A DNA stretch of 64,000 nt, from positions 1,578,256 through 1,642,255 of the forward strand of contig JXTB01000027.1 in the NCBI GenBank assembly GCA_002914805.1, written 5' to 3'. The position numbers were made by a program, and so were the translations under genes. The stretch is from Parasponia andersonii. Taxonomy: Eukaryota > Streptophyta > Magnoliopsida > Rosales > Cannabaceae. Positions 37,525 to 49,499 of this stretch are shown here, one piece after another. How positions within the stretch are numbered: the stretch's first letter is position 1; each line of letters opens with the position of its first letter. The notes beneath the pieces were generated by a model. It worked only from the letters and a program-made list of their open reading frames with translations, was not told the DNA's origin and did no database searches.

Positions 37525-37990
37525 TATTTTGATAATGATTGCTCAAAACACATGACAGAGAATAAATAATCTTTAATTGATTTTTATGAATGTTCTAATG
37601 GATTCTTTACCTTTGGTGAGGGAAAGAAAGGCAAAATTCTTGGCGAGGGAACTTTGTGTGTAGGGACTCCCTAAACTTAGAGAAGTTTTGCTTGTAGAAA
37701 GATGAAAGGTTGATTTGATTAGCATTAGTCAAATGTGTGATGACCAACTATTTGTACAGTTTGATTAGAAATATTGCAAAGTGATTGGTCTCAATGAAAG
37801 ATGCATTTTGAAAGGCTTTAGTACCAATGAAAATTGCTACAAATTGAATGTTGTTAATCCATGTTTGAAAGTTCACTTATGTGAACCTAAACTTTGGAAT
37901 CGAAAATTAAAGCGTCTGATGGACATGGATCTAGTGGGTTCAATGCAAGCCGAGAGTCTTGGGGAATCTTTTACTAATGTATCACAGGTT
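37525..37990 (+). pseudogene. Copia protease / gag-pre-integrase remnant
   Basis: NWYFDNDCSKHMTEN at about 37519-37566 is the D-x-G-C/A-S-KHMT region of copia polyproteins; the usual DSGC is DNDC here. FTFGEGKKGKILGEGTLCVG follows, then SQMCDDQLFVQF and a CYKLN segment of the pre-integrase domain. Stops and small indels interrupt it, and the integrase catalytic core does not follow. Confidence 0.7.
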
Positions 37991-38166
37991 GATCAAATTG
38001 ATGTTAGCGTTATGATAGATGGTCAGACTGATCAAACATGTGAGATTCTTGTACCAGAACAAAATTCTACAGCTCAAGAAAATCATCCATAGTCAAAGAA
38101 AGCTTGGAAAAGACTTCATCAACAGCCAAAGAAAGCTAGAAAAAGACTTCCATCCTGGATTCGAAC

Positions 38167-38340
38167 AATTCATCCATTGTCAAAGGTCATCTATGATCCA
38201 GATGATAGCATACTCACAAGGAGCATGTATGTAAGAAAGGTAACCATTCTTGTAATTCATCCATTGTCAAAGGTCATCTATGATCCAGATGATAGCATAC
38301 TCACAAGGAGCAGGTATGTAAGAAAGGTAACCATTCTTGT
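38167..38340 (+). repeat. 87-bp tandem duplication in the copia interior
   Basis: Two units, 38167-38253 and 38254-38340, nearly identical (one T/G difference near 38226/38313). The period is 29 codons, so the frame continues and the encoded segment IHPLSKVIYDPDDSILTRS is read twice. Confidence 0.93.
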
Positions 38341-40236
38341 AACCTTTCTATCATTAAGTCAAAAGTTGTGCAAGATGTGTATGTTGAGCTACCACAAATC
38401 TTGTTTTTTAAGAGACCATATTCTTATCATAAACCTATTGATTTGTTCTCTAAGTCACTCCATGCATTTAGCTTTGAAACATTCAATAGAAAGACAGTAG
38501 GTGTTTGTTCTATTAATTAAAGTCTTGTGGATTTGTTTTCAACTATGATTTGTATGCTATGACTTCTTTAGATTAACTTGCGAGATCTTGTTCTAATTGA
38601 GAATATATTATTTGAGCTTTTGATGCATTGCTGATTTCTCTCCACATCCCTGCTTTATACTTTTCTCTTTAATATGGACTGATTTTAAAAAGATCACTCA
38701 TTCTGAAATGAAACTCATCTTGAGATCTATGTCCACCATGTTTAATAAAGAGTTGAGTGGTGTGTTGTTTTAGTACAGGGTAGCTAGACCTGAAAGGATT
38801 ACCTCTTACTACGTGTGAATGCTAGCCTTGAGAGTAATTTTCTGCCGTGTAGTGACCTTTGTCCTTTGGAAGATCCACTGGGGAAGAAGGCTACTATCTG
38901 AGATATGTGAAGCCGCTGATTCGGTTTACAAGAGAGGAAACTATAAAAAAAAATTGATGATGATTGAGATAGAAATGAGTGTGCATATACAGGAAAGCCA
39001 ATATGCAAATTAAAAGAAATAATTATCACCACTAAGCGTGACCTGCAGCAAGAACTAGATCAGGTATCAATGCACATGCACACATAATGCTCATGGAATT
39101 ACTGTACATACTTCTCTTAACTCATCATCTCTGGAATGACATTTCCCTCATTTTGACTCTTTCACATGGTTTGATCTTTGATCAATGTACATCTTTCTTG
39201 TGCAAGAGATTAAATCAGTTCACATACATACTTTTGGATGTTTACAATGCATTGAAATCATATAGAAGTTCTCTTTTTGCTCAAATAATATTGCCTCAGT
39301 TATCAAGAATATCATAGTTTTATCTTAGGAAAGCACAACATAACTATCAGAGTTGAAATGATGTCAAGAGACTAATTTTTCTTTGTTTCTTACTGATTTC
39401 ATATGCTTAAGTGTTTCTTGTAGTGACTTTGAGCAGAATGTATTAACTTTGTTTTTCTCTGGGCTACGTGCTTGTTTGTTTTGTCTAAACGTTTTCTGTA
39501 CTGTTTTGACAATTTTGACATTTTTTTACTGGTCCATATTACGTACATATGTTTTGATTCGTGTTGTTTATATAAATTCGTATTGTTTTTATTGATCGTC
39601 TTTAAAAAAAATGGACAATGGCCACATTTTTACTACTTCATTTCACCTTCTCTTTATTTTCTAGCAAGACTTGTATAGAGCTACTTGGACTTTGTTCTTT
39701 CCTTCTTGATTCAATGTTAATAGACCCTTGAGTTCATTATTGTCAATTTGCAAGCTTTCTTGTTATTTCAAGTCACATCCATGGCTTTCTCTCAATGCTT
39801 TATGAACAAAGCTTAATATCCAAAGTTTAAATGGAGAAATACTCAACATCTCTTAAGGGGGAGTTTTAGCTTGGAGCATAAACCGATTTGAGCATTATGT
39901 TTTAGGGGAAGCCTATTTTGGTCTTGGTTAACAATGCATCCGCTGAAGGGGAGCTTCTTTGCATGGTGTTTTACATGATGTTGCATATAATCTTGGCATT
40001 TTCTTTGCCATATGATGCGGAGTATCCTTTGGCCTTCTTGTCATTTTATGCATCTTGTCATCATGTTTATTGGATACTTTGGCCTTCATTTGTCAAAAAG
40101 GGAAGTAAGTTTGAACACCTGACTTGTTTTGTGTACTATATTTTCCTTGCTTGACCAGGTTCTTATTTATTAGCTACTTTGGGTTGTATACATTTGTTCT
40201 AATCATAAGGATGCCAAGGATGCCAAAGGGAGAGAT

Positions 40237-42925
40237 TGTTAGGTCTATATATTAAGTGATTCGCATTCTATGATCCTCTTTGCTTGTAATGAATAATTTG
40301 TTTGTGTTTCTATCAAGAATATAGGACATTTTTTTGTAATTGTTCTACTCTAGTCGATGTCTCATCGTGCTCGTAAAATGTTACAATACTGACCTACTTA
40401 AAAGATTGAAGACCCTATCAGTATGAGATCTGTAACTCAATCTGTTTTATCTATAAGAGTATAGCTTTTTTTTTTTATTTGGTCTAAGTTTTATTGTTTC
40501 ATTGTATCTACACTCAAATATACTAGAGACTATCATAGTATAAACTAAGGTGTTGATCCAATGAAAAAGTTAAATTAACAATAAAAAGATAATGAAAAAT
40601 AAAAAGAAAATTGAAAATAAAATAAATAATTATTTAATTTAGAAAATTTAAATAATTGCAAAGAAATAGATAAAGATATCAATATGAGAAAAATAAGACT
40701 TCAAGATTCACTTAATTGTTCATTTAACTATTACCAACTTTGATNCCCAAACACATAACCGGAAAATATAGCGTTTAAGAAAAAATATTTAACAAAGGTA
40801 TTTGATATGAAAAGTTCCTCTAATTAAAACCAATATAATCTATCTTACTATTATCTAAAATCGACAATATCTCAAGCAGATAATATTATAGTAAAAAATC
40901 AACTCACAAAATAAATGTATCAAGAACAATTATTATCTAACTTAAATCATGTAAAAAAAAATGTGACTGAATTTATATACGAAACTATACAATAATAACT
41001 TGAATTGAAATTAAAAATATTGAAAAATTTAACAAACAAATATATAATTGTTGAAACACTTTAAAAAATCAAAAATTAGAAAACAGAAAAACTAAATAAT
41101 TAATATTCTCTCTCTAACCTCTTTTAAAAGATTAGTCTAACTTAAGACTCATCTCCCATACTCTCTCTAAAAAAGGTGGACATGTCAAAATTGGTGTGTA
41201 TTTTGTGGGTAATGTTTTGGCTTATTTATAGTTTATTTTGGAAAGTTGTCCAAATTTTGACTTTTTTTATTCTCTTTTTTGATTGGTTGAGCTTTCTCTC
41301 TTTTTTTTTTTTATTATTTTTTTATTTCTACTCTTTTGAGCTTTAGGACATAATTCCTTGCGTACGAAATTATGAGCACTGTACGAAAATTTCTTTGATT
41401 GGATAAAGTTGACTTCCGGGGCTAACGTGGCATTGTTTGATTCAGTCAAAAACCAGTTGGATGTGATGTACGAAACACTAGAACCGACACAACCTAAAAA
41501 GAACGTGCAGTTGCTGATAATGCTAGTCCTATATCCTGCTATCCTCCACATGCGCCTTCTCCTCACGGTGTAATCCACGAGCACAATCCGATGGCTTTAA
41601 TTGCATCTGAGAGCACTCACGACTGGTCCTTCACTTTTCCTAATTTTTTTCTTTTTCTATTTTATTTATCTAAATCAAAATAAAATTAAAACTATATCAG
41701 AATTTTAAAACTAAAATATCTTAAACCCAAATATTAAAATTCAAATATAAGCAAATAAATAATTCACTAAACTAAAATTAGATTTAAAATAAACTAAAAT
41801 TCAATAAAATTAAATCTAAATATTTAAATTAAGTTAAGAATAAAATAATTTAAATTATCTAAAAACTAATCTAAAAGTACTCCAAAGACTCACAATTTAA
41901 TAAATAAAAGAGCACAAATAACTTTATTTTTATATTTATAGAGTTATTACATTGTCAAATAAGTTGTCTTTCTTGTTTAGATATTGTGTAGCACGCACAC
42001 AGTACTTTGTCAATTTGTCTTATGATTTCTTTGACATTTGATAGGACAATTAATATCATCTGTATATTATTTAGAAATTAGTCTAAAGATCAAGGGCACG
42101 TTTGCATATTGAATAATTCATCTATTTATTCTTATCTCATCAATATCTAAGAATATTTTGTCAAGATGAAACTTTTAGATTTGAGTCAATAAATTTCATG
42201 GTTAAGTTTGTCTCATTAGGATCACTAAATGTTTTGTCAAGATGACATTTTTAGATTTTTTTCATAAGATTGTGTAGACATTACTTTTATAATGTGTCAT
42301 TGTCATCTATTTTGGTCCCTTATACTTACCTACATAAATAGGAATTTATGTAGGAATTTCTTTTTTACAGAACTATACCTTTCATACCCATTGCATATCT
42401 AGATGAAGGTTTCTTATAGCTTCTTGCTCTTTCGGCAAGAATTCTTAGAGTTTATTTGATTTTTACTCTAAGTTCATTTTGTTCATCCTTGGCTACTTGA
42501 TCACCACTGAAGGGAATTCTGTGGTGGCTTAAACACAAGAGAGATCTTTGTAGTAGTTAACACTAAAAAAAGCTTGACAATAGTTAAGGGATTTCAGCTA
42601 CCATTTCACTTGCGGGAGCTTGTGATTCACAAGTAATTCTCATGTAAGAAGTAGAAGCACAAATCAACGACAACTAGAATGGAGTTCTAGAATTTATTGT
42701 ATAAGGCCTTGTCTGTATTTCCATTTTGCTTCAAGTGATTATTACTCTCTAGACTTGGCACCATGGATATCGACAATGTTTTAGCATTGTTGAACCATGT
42801 AAAAATCTTATATATTTTTTACGTGCTTTACATTTGAGTTGCTTAAGTTGTGTAGATGCTTAATTGACTGAGTTCATAAATGAAACTAAGTCAAAAAATG
42901 GTAAAATTGATTAAAATCAACCCAA
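40237..42925 (+). repeat. 3' LTR of the copia element, interrupted
   Basis: Starts TGTTAGGTCTATATATTAAG right after the polypurine tract. It is split at 40505/41950 by a 1444-bp insertion and ends near 42925 with AAAATCAACCCAA, where the 5' copy has AAAATCTACCCAACA. The terminal CA appears to be mutated. Confidence 0.75.
40506..41949. mobile_element. 1444-bp unclassified insertion in the copia 3' LTR
   Basis: The LTR sequence is collinear with the 5' LTR on both sides, and CATTGT occurs at both junctions (40500-40505 and 41950-41955), a 5-6 bp target duplication. The insert starts ATCTACACTCAAATATACTA and ends TTTATAGAGTTATTA. I found no clear terminal inverted repeat or transposase. It holds one isolated N at 40745. 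The GC-richer core (41340-41620) has a 105-codon minus-strand frame without a known domain. It may be a non-autonomous element or solo LTR of another family. Confidence 0.65.
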
Positions 42926-43438
42926 TGATATTCTTTCAATAATTTCATTAAAGCTGCTTCAAAATTTGGCTCTAATTTAGCATAAATAAATGTTGACTTT
43001 TCTTCTCCATCTTATACTAGATTTATCTTCTTGAGTCATTCTTGAGGATTTTTGGGTGTATCTTGTAATTTTTCTAGACTAGGTAGAATGGCCTCTTCTC
43101 ATTCTCAAATTTGTGCAAGAAAAATGCTTTATAAGCTCGCGAGGTCGTTGTTGGCCTCGCCGTACCTTCATAATTGGTAAATAGTTCTTCCATTAGGTAG
43201 AATAATATACTTAGTAGAGAATTTTTTCAAGTCTATTGAATCGATCTTCATGGTCTTGTTGATGTAGGATGAGTCTACTGCATCAGAATTAGTATATAAT
43301 GACACTCCTCGTAGTTTTGTATCATCAAGCCCATCAGAAATGTCATTAAAGAATATAGCCTCTTCCTAGAAAACTTTTTATTGGGCGAATGGAGCTTTCA
43401 TTGAAGATACTAAAATTTCACTTTGCCTTTTATTGCTT

Positions 43439-43800
43439 TTAAATATTGATGCAATGTAGATGGTACCATTCAATTATGGTGAATCCATGGTGTTCTAGGC
43501 AATAAATAATAGACACATCTATATTGATGACAAAGAGTTTTGTTGGTGCCCGAATTGGTCCTACTTGCAAATTCACATTAACATATCCTTTTGTTATATG
43601 AGAAATTGTACAAAAGTAACTGGTGGCATGATTTTCTTGATTAACTTGCTTTCTAGAATTTCTGCTGCTTTGAAAACTTGCCAAGACATGAGATTAACTG
43701 ATGAACTATTACCTACCAAGGCTCATTTGAAGGGTGTGCCATTAACTTTAGCTTCCACATAGAGTGGTTTTTACGGCTAAAGTTCATGATTTGGGCATCT
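43439..43800 (-). pseudogene. Protease-side remnant of the minus-strand gypsy relic
   Basis: The frame contains YVNVNLQVGPIRAPTKLFVI and then a segment where LGRPW would be expected (here LEHHGFTIIEWYHLHCINI). This is the typical end of the Tat-like aspartic protease region, although diverged. Confidence 0.55.
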
Positions 43801-44365
43801 TTCTTAGAGAATATAACTGTATCTTCATCTATTTTGTCAATTTTCCTAACAATATGATTAATGGAGTAACATTGGAACCAAACTATTAACATATTTTGAA
43901 GATTGCTTGTGTGGACTCTTTTCGAGCCTCAGCTTCAAATTCTAAAGTGTCAAAAGAAAATTTAGAAGCTCGTGACTTTATGAGATTTTTTATCATTACT
44001 TTGATATCTTATTCCTTTGATGACTCTTCATTGGCTAGATTGTCACTAATTGAATCAATAGTAGTACACATATTTACTTGCATTTTTTTTATGATTGGGA
44101 AGTGGATTATTTTATGCTTTTTATTATTATTGTCCTAAAATAATTTCATCACTTTGAGCTTTTTCATGATAGATTCTCTAGACAACATAAGAGTCTGATA
44201 TGACATAGTGTACTCTTTTATGTAGCAACCAGTATTTGGGGTCTCATATTACTTTTTATGTTAGATATCTGTTAGATTATAGACATTTTAGGACCTTATC
44301 TTTTATCTATACTCATACTAGGGCATTAATTCTATCTTTAGGAAATGGAATTTCTAGTGGAATCA

Positions 44366-45106
44366 CTAGATCTCTTTTATTTCTTCAGTGTTGACCAACT
44401 CTAGCAATCTTTTTCCTTCTTTTGGAAAAATATGGTATGCTCTAATTTTCAGTAGGAATTCTTTTGTCAGACAAAACTTTGCGCATTTTGCTACTGTAGC
44501 TTCATTGTTACTGACTCTAAACATCAATTCAGTGAAGTTCAAGCTCATATAATTTTGAATATGAACTTTGTATTTAGCTTGCACTGCGTTAATGTACACT
44601 CAAATCAATTCTTCTTATAAGATAATTTCTCCATAGTTAGGAGCTATTTCTCTAAATCTATTTACATAGGATGTAACCGATTCATCTTTCCTTTGCGTTA
44701 TGCTGGAGAGATCAGATAAACCTAACTTATGTTTTACTACAAAGAATTTTGTGCAAAATATCGCTGGTAACTCCTCCCATATACGAATACTATCTGCTAG
44801 TAAATTGACGAACAATAACCATGCTCAGTCTGTAAGAGATTTTAAAAATTTTGTTAACCTCAATTCATAGCTATTGGCAGAATCTCCGAGGTTTTCTAGA
44901 AAACTAATGACATGTTCCTTGGCGTTGCTTTTCTTCCTATGGAATTTCTTGAACCAAGGATTAGTGTAAGCCTTTAGGTATGGTTTAGAAAGAATACTGG
45001 TAGGAGAAGGAGTCTGAAAGTCTACTATAGCAACAATCTTACTTGCTTTTTTTGCTTTGAATTTGAGTATCGCTTGTAATTGTTCTTTTGTAATAAAATT
45101 TTTCAA
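44366..45106 (-). pseudogene. Gag capsid remnant of the minus-strand gypsy relic
   Basis: Reading down the minus strand through one stop: NAKEHVISFLENLGDSANSY, ELRLTKFLKSLTD-stop-A, IRIWEELPAIFCTKFF, TQRKDESVTSYVNRFREIAP and a following LNFTELMFRV... segment. The pattern KEHV-x-F-E-LG ... KSLTxxA ... W-E-L-x-x-F-x-x-K-F-F ... Y-x-x-R-F-R matches the retrotransposon gag domain of plant Tat/Athila-type elements. Confidence 0.72.
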
Positions 45107-45780
45107 AGCTCCGTTGTGAATTCCAGTTGTGGTTGTGGTAGTAGGATTGTCATGGTCTTGATTTGAGGTATGAGAATTATAGTTTTGAGGTTAAGCTAGA
45201 GTAAAAGTTCCGACTCTATGAGATTTTTCAATGTTGGTAATCCTTTGAAGCATTTTGGCATGAGATAATTATATAACTGCTTAAGTTTGTCTTATACTCT
45301 CCAATGAGGTTATTAATTTACCTAGGACTAGGAGAGTTTGAGCTTCGACATTGATTGCCGATTTTGGTCGTTTGCCATTTTTAAGAAAAGATGAAAAGAA
45401 ATGAAATTAAGCAATTAAGCTTATGAGAAAGAAATTCTTGAAAAAATATGGACAGAAATTTGATAGAATTTTGGGATATTTAAAGAAAGAGAAACGAATT
45501 GAAGTTTGGAATGCAAAATTGATAAGTTTTTGTGAAGAAAACTAAGAGAATTTTAAGAATAGAAATTATCAGAAACTTTGAGAAAGAAATTTGACAGAAT
45601 TTTAGGAAGAAAATCTGATAGAATTTAAAGATAAAAATCTAGAAGAATTTTAGGATGAAAATTTGATAGAAATTTAGGAAGATTTTAAAGACAAGTAGGA
45701 CAATGGTCTGAGATAAAATATTAGATTTTGGCATACTGAGGAAATATAATTTCCTTGGCTACTCCCCAGTAGAGTGACCC

Positions 45781-47185
45781 TTCAATGCTCGAGAGTTACT
45801 TTTTTATATAATTTGATTAGAGTGAAATTAATTAAGCATAAAAATATTTAATTAAAGATAAGCAAGATAGTGGAAGAGATGAAAAAAATGACGTGAAAAA
45901 CAATAACAATACAAATTCATGTGTCAAAAAATTACCGTCTCTTTGATAGAACAACCTGTAACTAAACTAGTGTGGATAATGTCAATAACCATCACCATAT
46001 GTTAGATAACAATAATTCTGACACACAAGATGCTAGCCATAAAGTCATAAACAAACAATAATATAATTAGTTTTCCGACACCTGCGATTCCAATCATTCG
46101 GCTATAAATATAAATAAATAATACCAAAAATATATAATTAGAAAATTAGATCTTTGACACAATTAATTTCAGCTATTTTGTCAAAGATGAAAAATAAAGT
46201 GATGAATTTAATGTGAGTTGCCGACTAGAGTGCTTGCATGGAATACTTTTTACAGTTACATGTAGCAAATTTAATTCATCAATAACTCTATCATCACGGA
46301 TTTGTAGAAATTTAAAGTGCTGACAATACCATGAACGGTTACAAACAAAGGTTATATTAAATAACTCAGAATCACATATTTGTGGATATTTAAATTGCAG
46401 AATTTATATATATTTGTGGATATTTTAGCTATTAATTTTAATTAATTTTAAAGTTAAATTAATTAATAAAATATATATCTTTAAAGTTTTAAAAAATATT
46501 TAGTAAATTCAATGGTCAAAAGTGGTATTTGATTTAAAAATAGTATGAATTTATTATAAATTTCAAATATAAAAGTCAATAACTAAAATATAAAATATAA
46601 ATTGAACAAATAATTAGATAAGTGTTGATTTTTTATCTGTACGATAGTTATTTTTCATGTCATTTTGTAAGTTTTTATATTATTTTAAGACTAATAGTAA
46701 TTTTATTTTTTCATGTTTCTAGGTGTTTTTGAAAGATGTTTCTAGGTGTTTTTGAAAGAGAAGTAGTGAAAAGAAGCTAAAATTAATCAAGATAGAACGA
46801 AAACACAAGAAGGTTGACAGGATGATAAAGAACTAGTTGAAAAGAAGTTGGCGCAAGAGAGGAATGAGAGAAAAAAAAAAAAACAGAACTAAGAAAGTTG
46901 AAGCCCAGGCAAGAATTCGTGCGCCGAAACGTTGCAGACGTTGTTTTAGGGAAATTAGGTTAAATATGCATTATAAGAGGCATATTTTGGCACATATGCT
47001 TTCCTCAATAAAACTCTAAAAAATATGCATATACCCACCTGAAATGTCACTTCTGACCTTAATAATTGGTTTATAATATATATGTCGCTCTTCTCCTCTT
47101 TAACCAGGCTGTAGCTCCTTATTCCTCCCTCTAATCCTCACAATCTTTCATGTAATCTCATGCTTGAATTTATCACACTGTCTAA
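45781..47185. other. AT-rich region before the first assembly gap, no gene seen
   Basis: May include the LTR of the neighbouring minus-strand gypsy relic. A 23-bp perfect tandem pair lies at 46713-46758. The 46837-47019 reading frame is basic low-complexity sequence and I do not accept it as a gene. Confidence 0.4.
46713..46758. repeat. 23-bp perfect tandem duplication
   Basis: Two copies of ATGTTTCTAGGTGTTTTTGA+AAG at 46713-46735 and 46736-46758. Confidence 0.93.
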
Positions 47186-48131
47186 NNNNNNNNNNNNNNN
47201 NNNNNNNNNNNNNNNNNNNNNNNNNNNNNNNNNNNNNNNNNNNNNNNNNNNNNNNNNNNNNNNNNNNNNNNNNNNNNNNNNNNNNNNNNNNNNNNNNNNN
47301 NNNNNNNNNNNNNNNNNNNNNNNNNNNNNNNNNNNNNNNNNNNNNNNNNNNNNNNNNNNNNNNNNNNNNNNNNNNNNNNNNNNNNNNNNNNNNNNNNNNN
47401 NNNNNNNNNNNNNNNNNNNNNNNNNNNNNNNNNNNNNNNNNNNNNNNNNNNNNNNNNNNNNNNNNNNNNNNNNNNNNNNNNNNNNNNNNNNNNNNNNNNN
47501 NNNNNNNNNNNNNNNNNNNNNNNNNNNNNNNNNNNNNNNNNNNNNNNNNNNNNNNNNNNNNNNNNNNNNNNNNNNNNNNNNNNNNNNNNNNNNNNNNNNN
47601 NNNNNNNNNNNNNNNNNNNNNNNNNNNNNNNNNNNNNNNNNNNNNNNNNNNNNNNNNNNNNNNNNNNNNNNNNNNNNNNNNNNNNNNNNNNNNNNNNNNN
47701 NNNNNNNNNNNNNNNNNNNNNNNNNNNNNNNNNNNNNNNNNNNNNNNNNNNNNNNNNNNNNNNNNNNNNNNNNNNNNNNNNNNNNNNNNNNNNNNNNNNN
47801 NNNNNNNNNNNNNNNNNNNNNNNNNNNNNNNNNNNNNNNNNNNNNNNNNNNNNNNNNNNNNNNNNNNNNNNNNNNNNNNNNNNNNNNNNNNNNNNNNNNN
47901 NNNNNNNNNNNNNNNNNNNNNNNNNNNNNNNNNNNNNNNNNNNNNNNNNNNNNNNNNNNNNNNNNNNNNNNNNNNNNNNNNNNNNNNNNNNNNNNNNNNN
48001 NNNNNNNNNNNNNNNNNNNNNNNNNNNNNNNNNNNNNNNNNNNNNNNNNNNNNNNNNNNNNNNNNNNNNNNNNNNNNNNNNNNNNNNNNNNNNNNNNNNN
48101 NNNNNNNNNNNNNNNNNNNNNNNNNNNNNNN
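47186..48131. other. Assembly gap (946 N)
   Basis: Run of N. Long frames that cross it are artefacts. Confidence 1.
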
Positions 48132-48133
48132 CA

Positions 48134-48380
48134 CCATGGGTTATTGGACATTGCATTAAGAGAAAGTACACAAATCCAGCCAACCCTAATTATGCCCCTC
48201 GATCAATAATCGACGATTTCTCTAAAGAATATGGGATTAACATGACATATGAAAAGGCATGGAGATGTAGGGAAAAAACACTTCTATATATGAGGGGAAC
48301 AGTAGATGGTTCATACCAAAAGCTGCCATCTTACCTATATATATTAGAGAAGACTAATCGAGGAACAGTCACGCATTTAG
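48134..48380 (+). pseudogene. Mutator-like (MULE) transposase fragment
   Basis: Directly after the gap the plus strand stays open and reads WVIGHCIKRKYTNPANPNYA, PRSIIDDFSKEYGINMTYEK, AWRCREKTLLYMRGTVDGSY and QKLPSYLYILEKTNRGTVTH. This is the conserved N-terminal part of plant MuDR transposases, just before the catalytic MULE domain. After THLE the similarity ends abruptly and minus-strand gypsy integrase sequence begins (about 48381). The catalytic domain is therefore missing here; more of the gene may lie in the gap. Confidence 0.78.
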
Positions 48381-48720
48381 AAGATCTTTCTTCAAATCGT
48401 AGTAAACCCATAACAAAGTCCACGGTGATTTTATCCCACTTCCACTCTACTATGGGTAAAGGTTGTAATAGTCCAGCTAGTCTCAGGTGTTCAGCTTTAA
48501 CTTGCTGACATATCATGCACTTAGCCACAAAAGTAGTATGTCATGTTTCATACCTTTCCACCAATACTGTCTCTTCAGGTCATGATATATCTTTGTGCTA
48601 TCGGGATGTACTGCAAACTTGGACTTATGAGCTTCAGTGAGAATGGTCTTTTTAAGATGAGGATCATTAGCTACTGCTAGCTTACCTTTGAAAAGCACAA
48701 ATCTTTCTCTATTTGTACTC
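48381..48720 (-). pseudogene. Integrase N-terminal part of the minus-strand gypsy
   Basis: FAVHPDSTKIYHDLKRQYWW (zinc-site histidines), a frameshifted CMICQQVKAEH and WKWDKITVDFVMGLLR with the first catalytic Asp. The domain ends there; the second Asp and the Glu are lost. Confidence 0.75.
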
Positions 48721-48889
48721 TAACCTTCTAATTGTTCACCACTTTTAAGTTGATTTCAGATCGTTCTCAACTCTTGGTCTTGCCATTGACTTTGCTGCAC
48801 GGTTTGGAGAAGCGCAGGTGTAGCAATAATATTACTGAGGTAAGCAGTATTTCCAGACTCGAAGTACTGCAAGTTATAATCACCAATTG

Positions 48890-49420
48890 CAAATGAGTTC
48901 TTCCAATCTTGAAAAATAAGTGCTGCTAATGAGCTAAGCAGTTTTCTACTCAAGGCTTCAGCTATAACATTGGCCTTGCTGGGATGGTATTGTAGTTCGA
49001 AGTCATAATCTTCTATATACTCAACTCATCTTCGTTACCTCAAATTCAGATCCCATTGGATGAAGAGATATTTTAAACTCTTATGATCAGAGAATATTTC
49101 AATTTTCACACCATACAGATAACACATCCAAATTTTGAGTGCGAAGATTATTGCTGCAAGCTCCAGGTCATGGGTAGGATAGTTCATCTCATGTGGCTTC
49201 AACAGATGAGAAGCATACGCTACAACTCGACCATTTGCATTAGAACACATCCCAATTTCATCATAGAAGCATCGGTATACACCACATAAGGTTCATTACT
49301 CTCAGGAACTCTAAGAACAGGTGCACTTGTCATACTGTGCTTCAATTTCCTGAAAGCTTCTTCACAATCACTATCCCAAGTGAACTTGATATCCTTCCTG
49401 GTCAACCTTGTCAATGGGAA
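48890..49420 (-). pseudogene. RNase H domain of the minus-strand gypsy
   Basis: Blocks seen: [72 protein letters not shown] and YHPSKANVIAEALSRKLL. TDAS, HDLEL and SDHKS keep the catalytic acids. A small frameshift lies after LMQ. Confidence 0.8.
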
Positions 49421-49499
49421 TGCAATTCTTGAGAAATTCTAGATAAAACGATGGTAATAGCCTGCTAAACCGAGGAAACTTCGTATCTCTCACATTCTT

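Larger units (their letters stand above)
35487..42925 (+). mobile_element. Ty1/copia element, SIRE/Maximus-like, internally deleted
   Basis: Both LTRs are present (35487-36560, missing its first roughly 250 bp, and 40237-42925 with an insertion). The primer-binding site is ATTCGTATCAGAGCAGG (36561-36577, initiator-Met type) and a polypurine tract AAAGGGAGAGAT lies at 40225-40236. The interior has gag with a zinc knuckle and the start of the protease/gag-pre-integrase region. Integrase core, reverse transcriptase and RNase H are missing. The 38700-40236 part carries the non-pol tail that SIRE-type elements have before the 3' LTR (AAGGGGGAG and similar motifs). Coding frames are broken throughout. 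Confidence 0.78.
42960..45780 (-). mobile_element. Minus-strand gypsy relic with gag and protease, Tat-like
   Basis: Near 45752-45778 the minus strand reads GGGTCACTCTACTGGGGAGT, resembling the leader/primer-site region of Tat-type gypsy elements. Gag lies at 44366-45106 and protease-side sequence at 43439-43800. The rest of pol is not present; the relic stops where the copia 3' LTR ends. LTR limits above 45780 could not be set. Confidence 0.55.

Noticed and set aside
38799-40154. Several 60-80 codon frames before the copia 3' LTR
   Set aside because: No domain similarity; they fall in the known non-pol tail of a SIRE-like element. An envelope-like gene was considered but nothing in the sequence supports it.
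41267-41584. 105-codon minus-strand frame in the LTR insertion
   Set aside because: No recognisable domain; ends in a Lys-rich run from a poly-T tract. Kept only as a remark on the insertion.
47138-48209. Long frames across N runs
   Set aside because: They consist of unknown bases; only the open MULE segment after the gap is real sequence.
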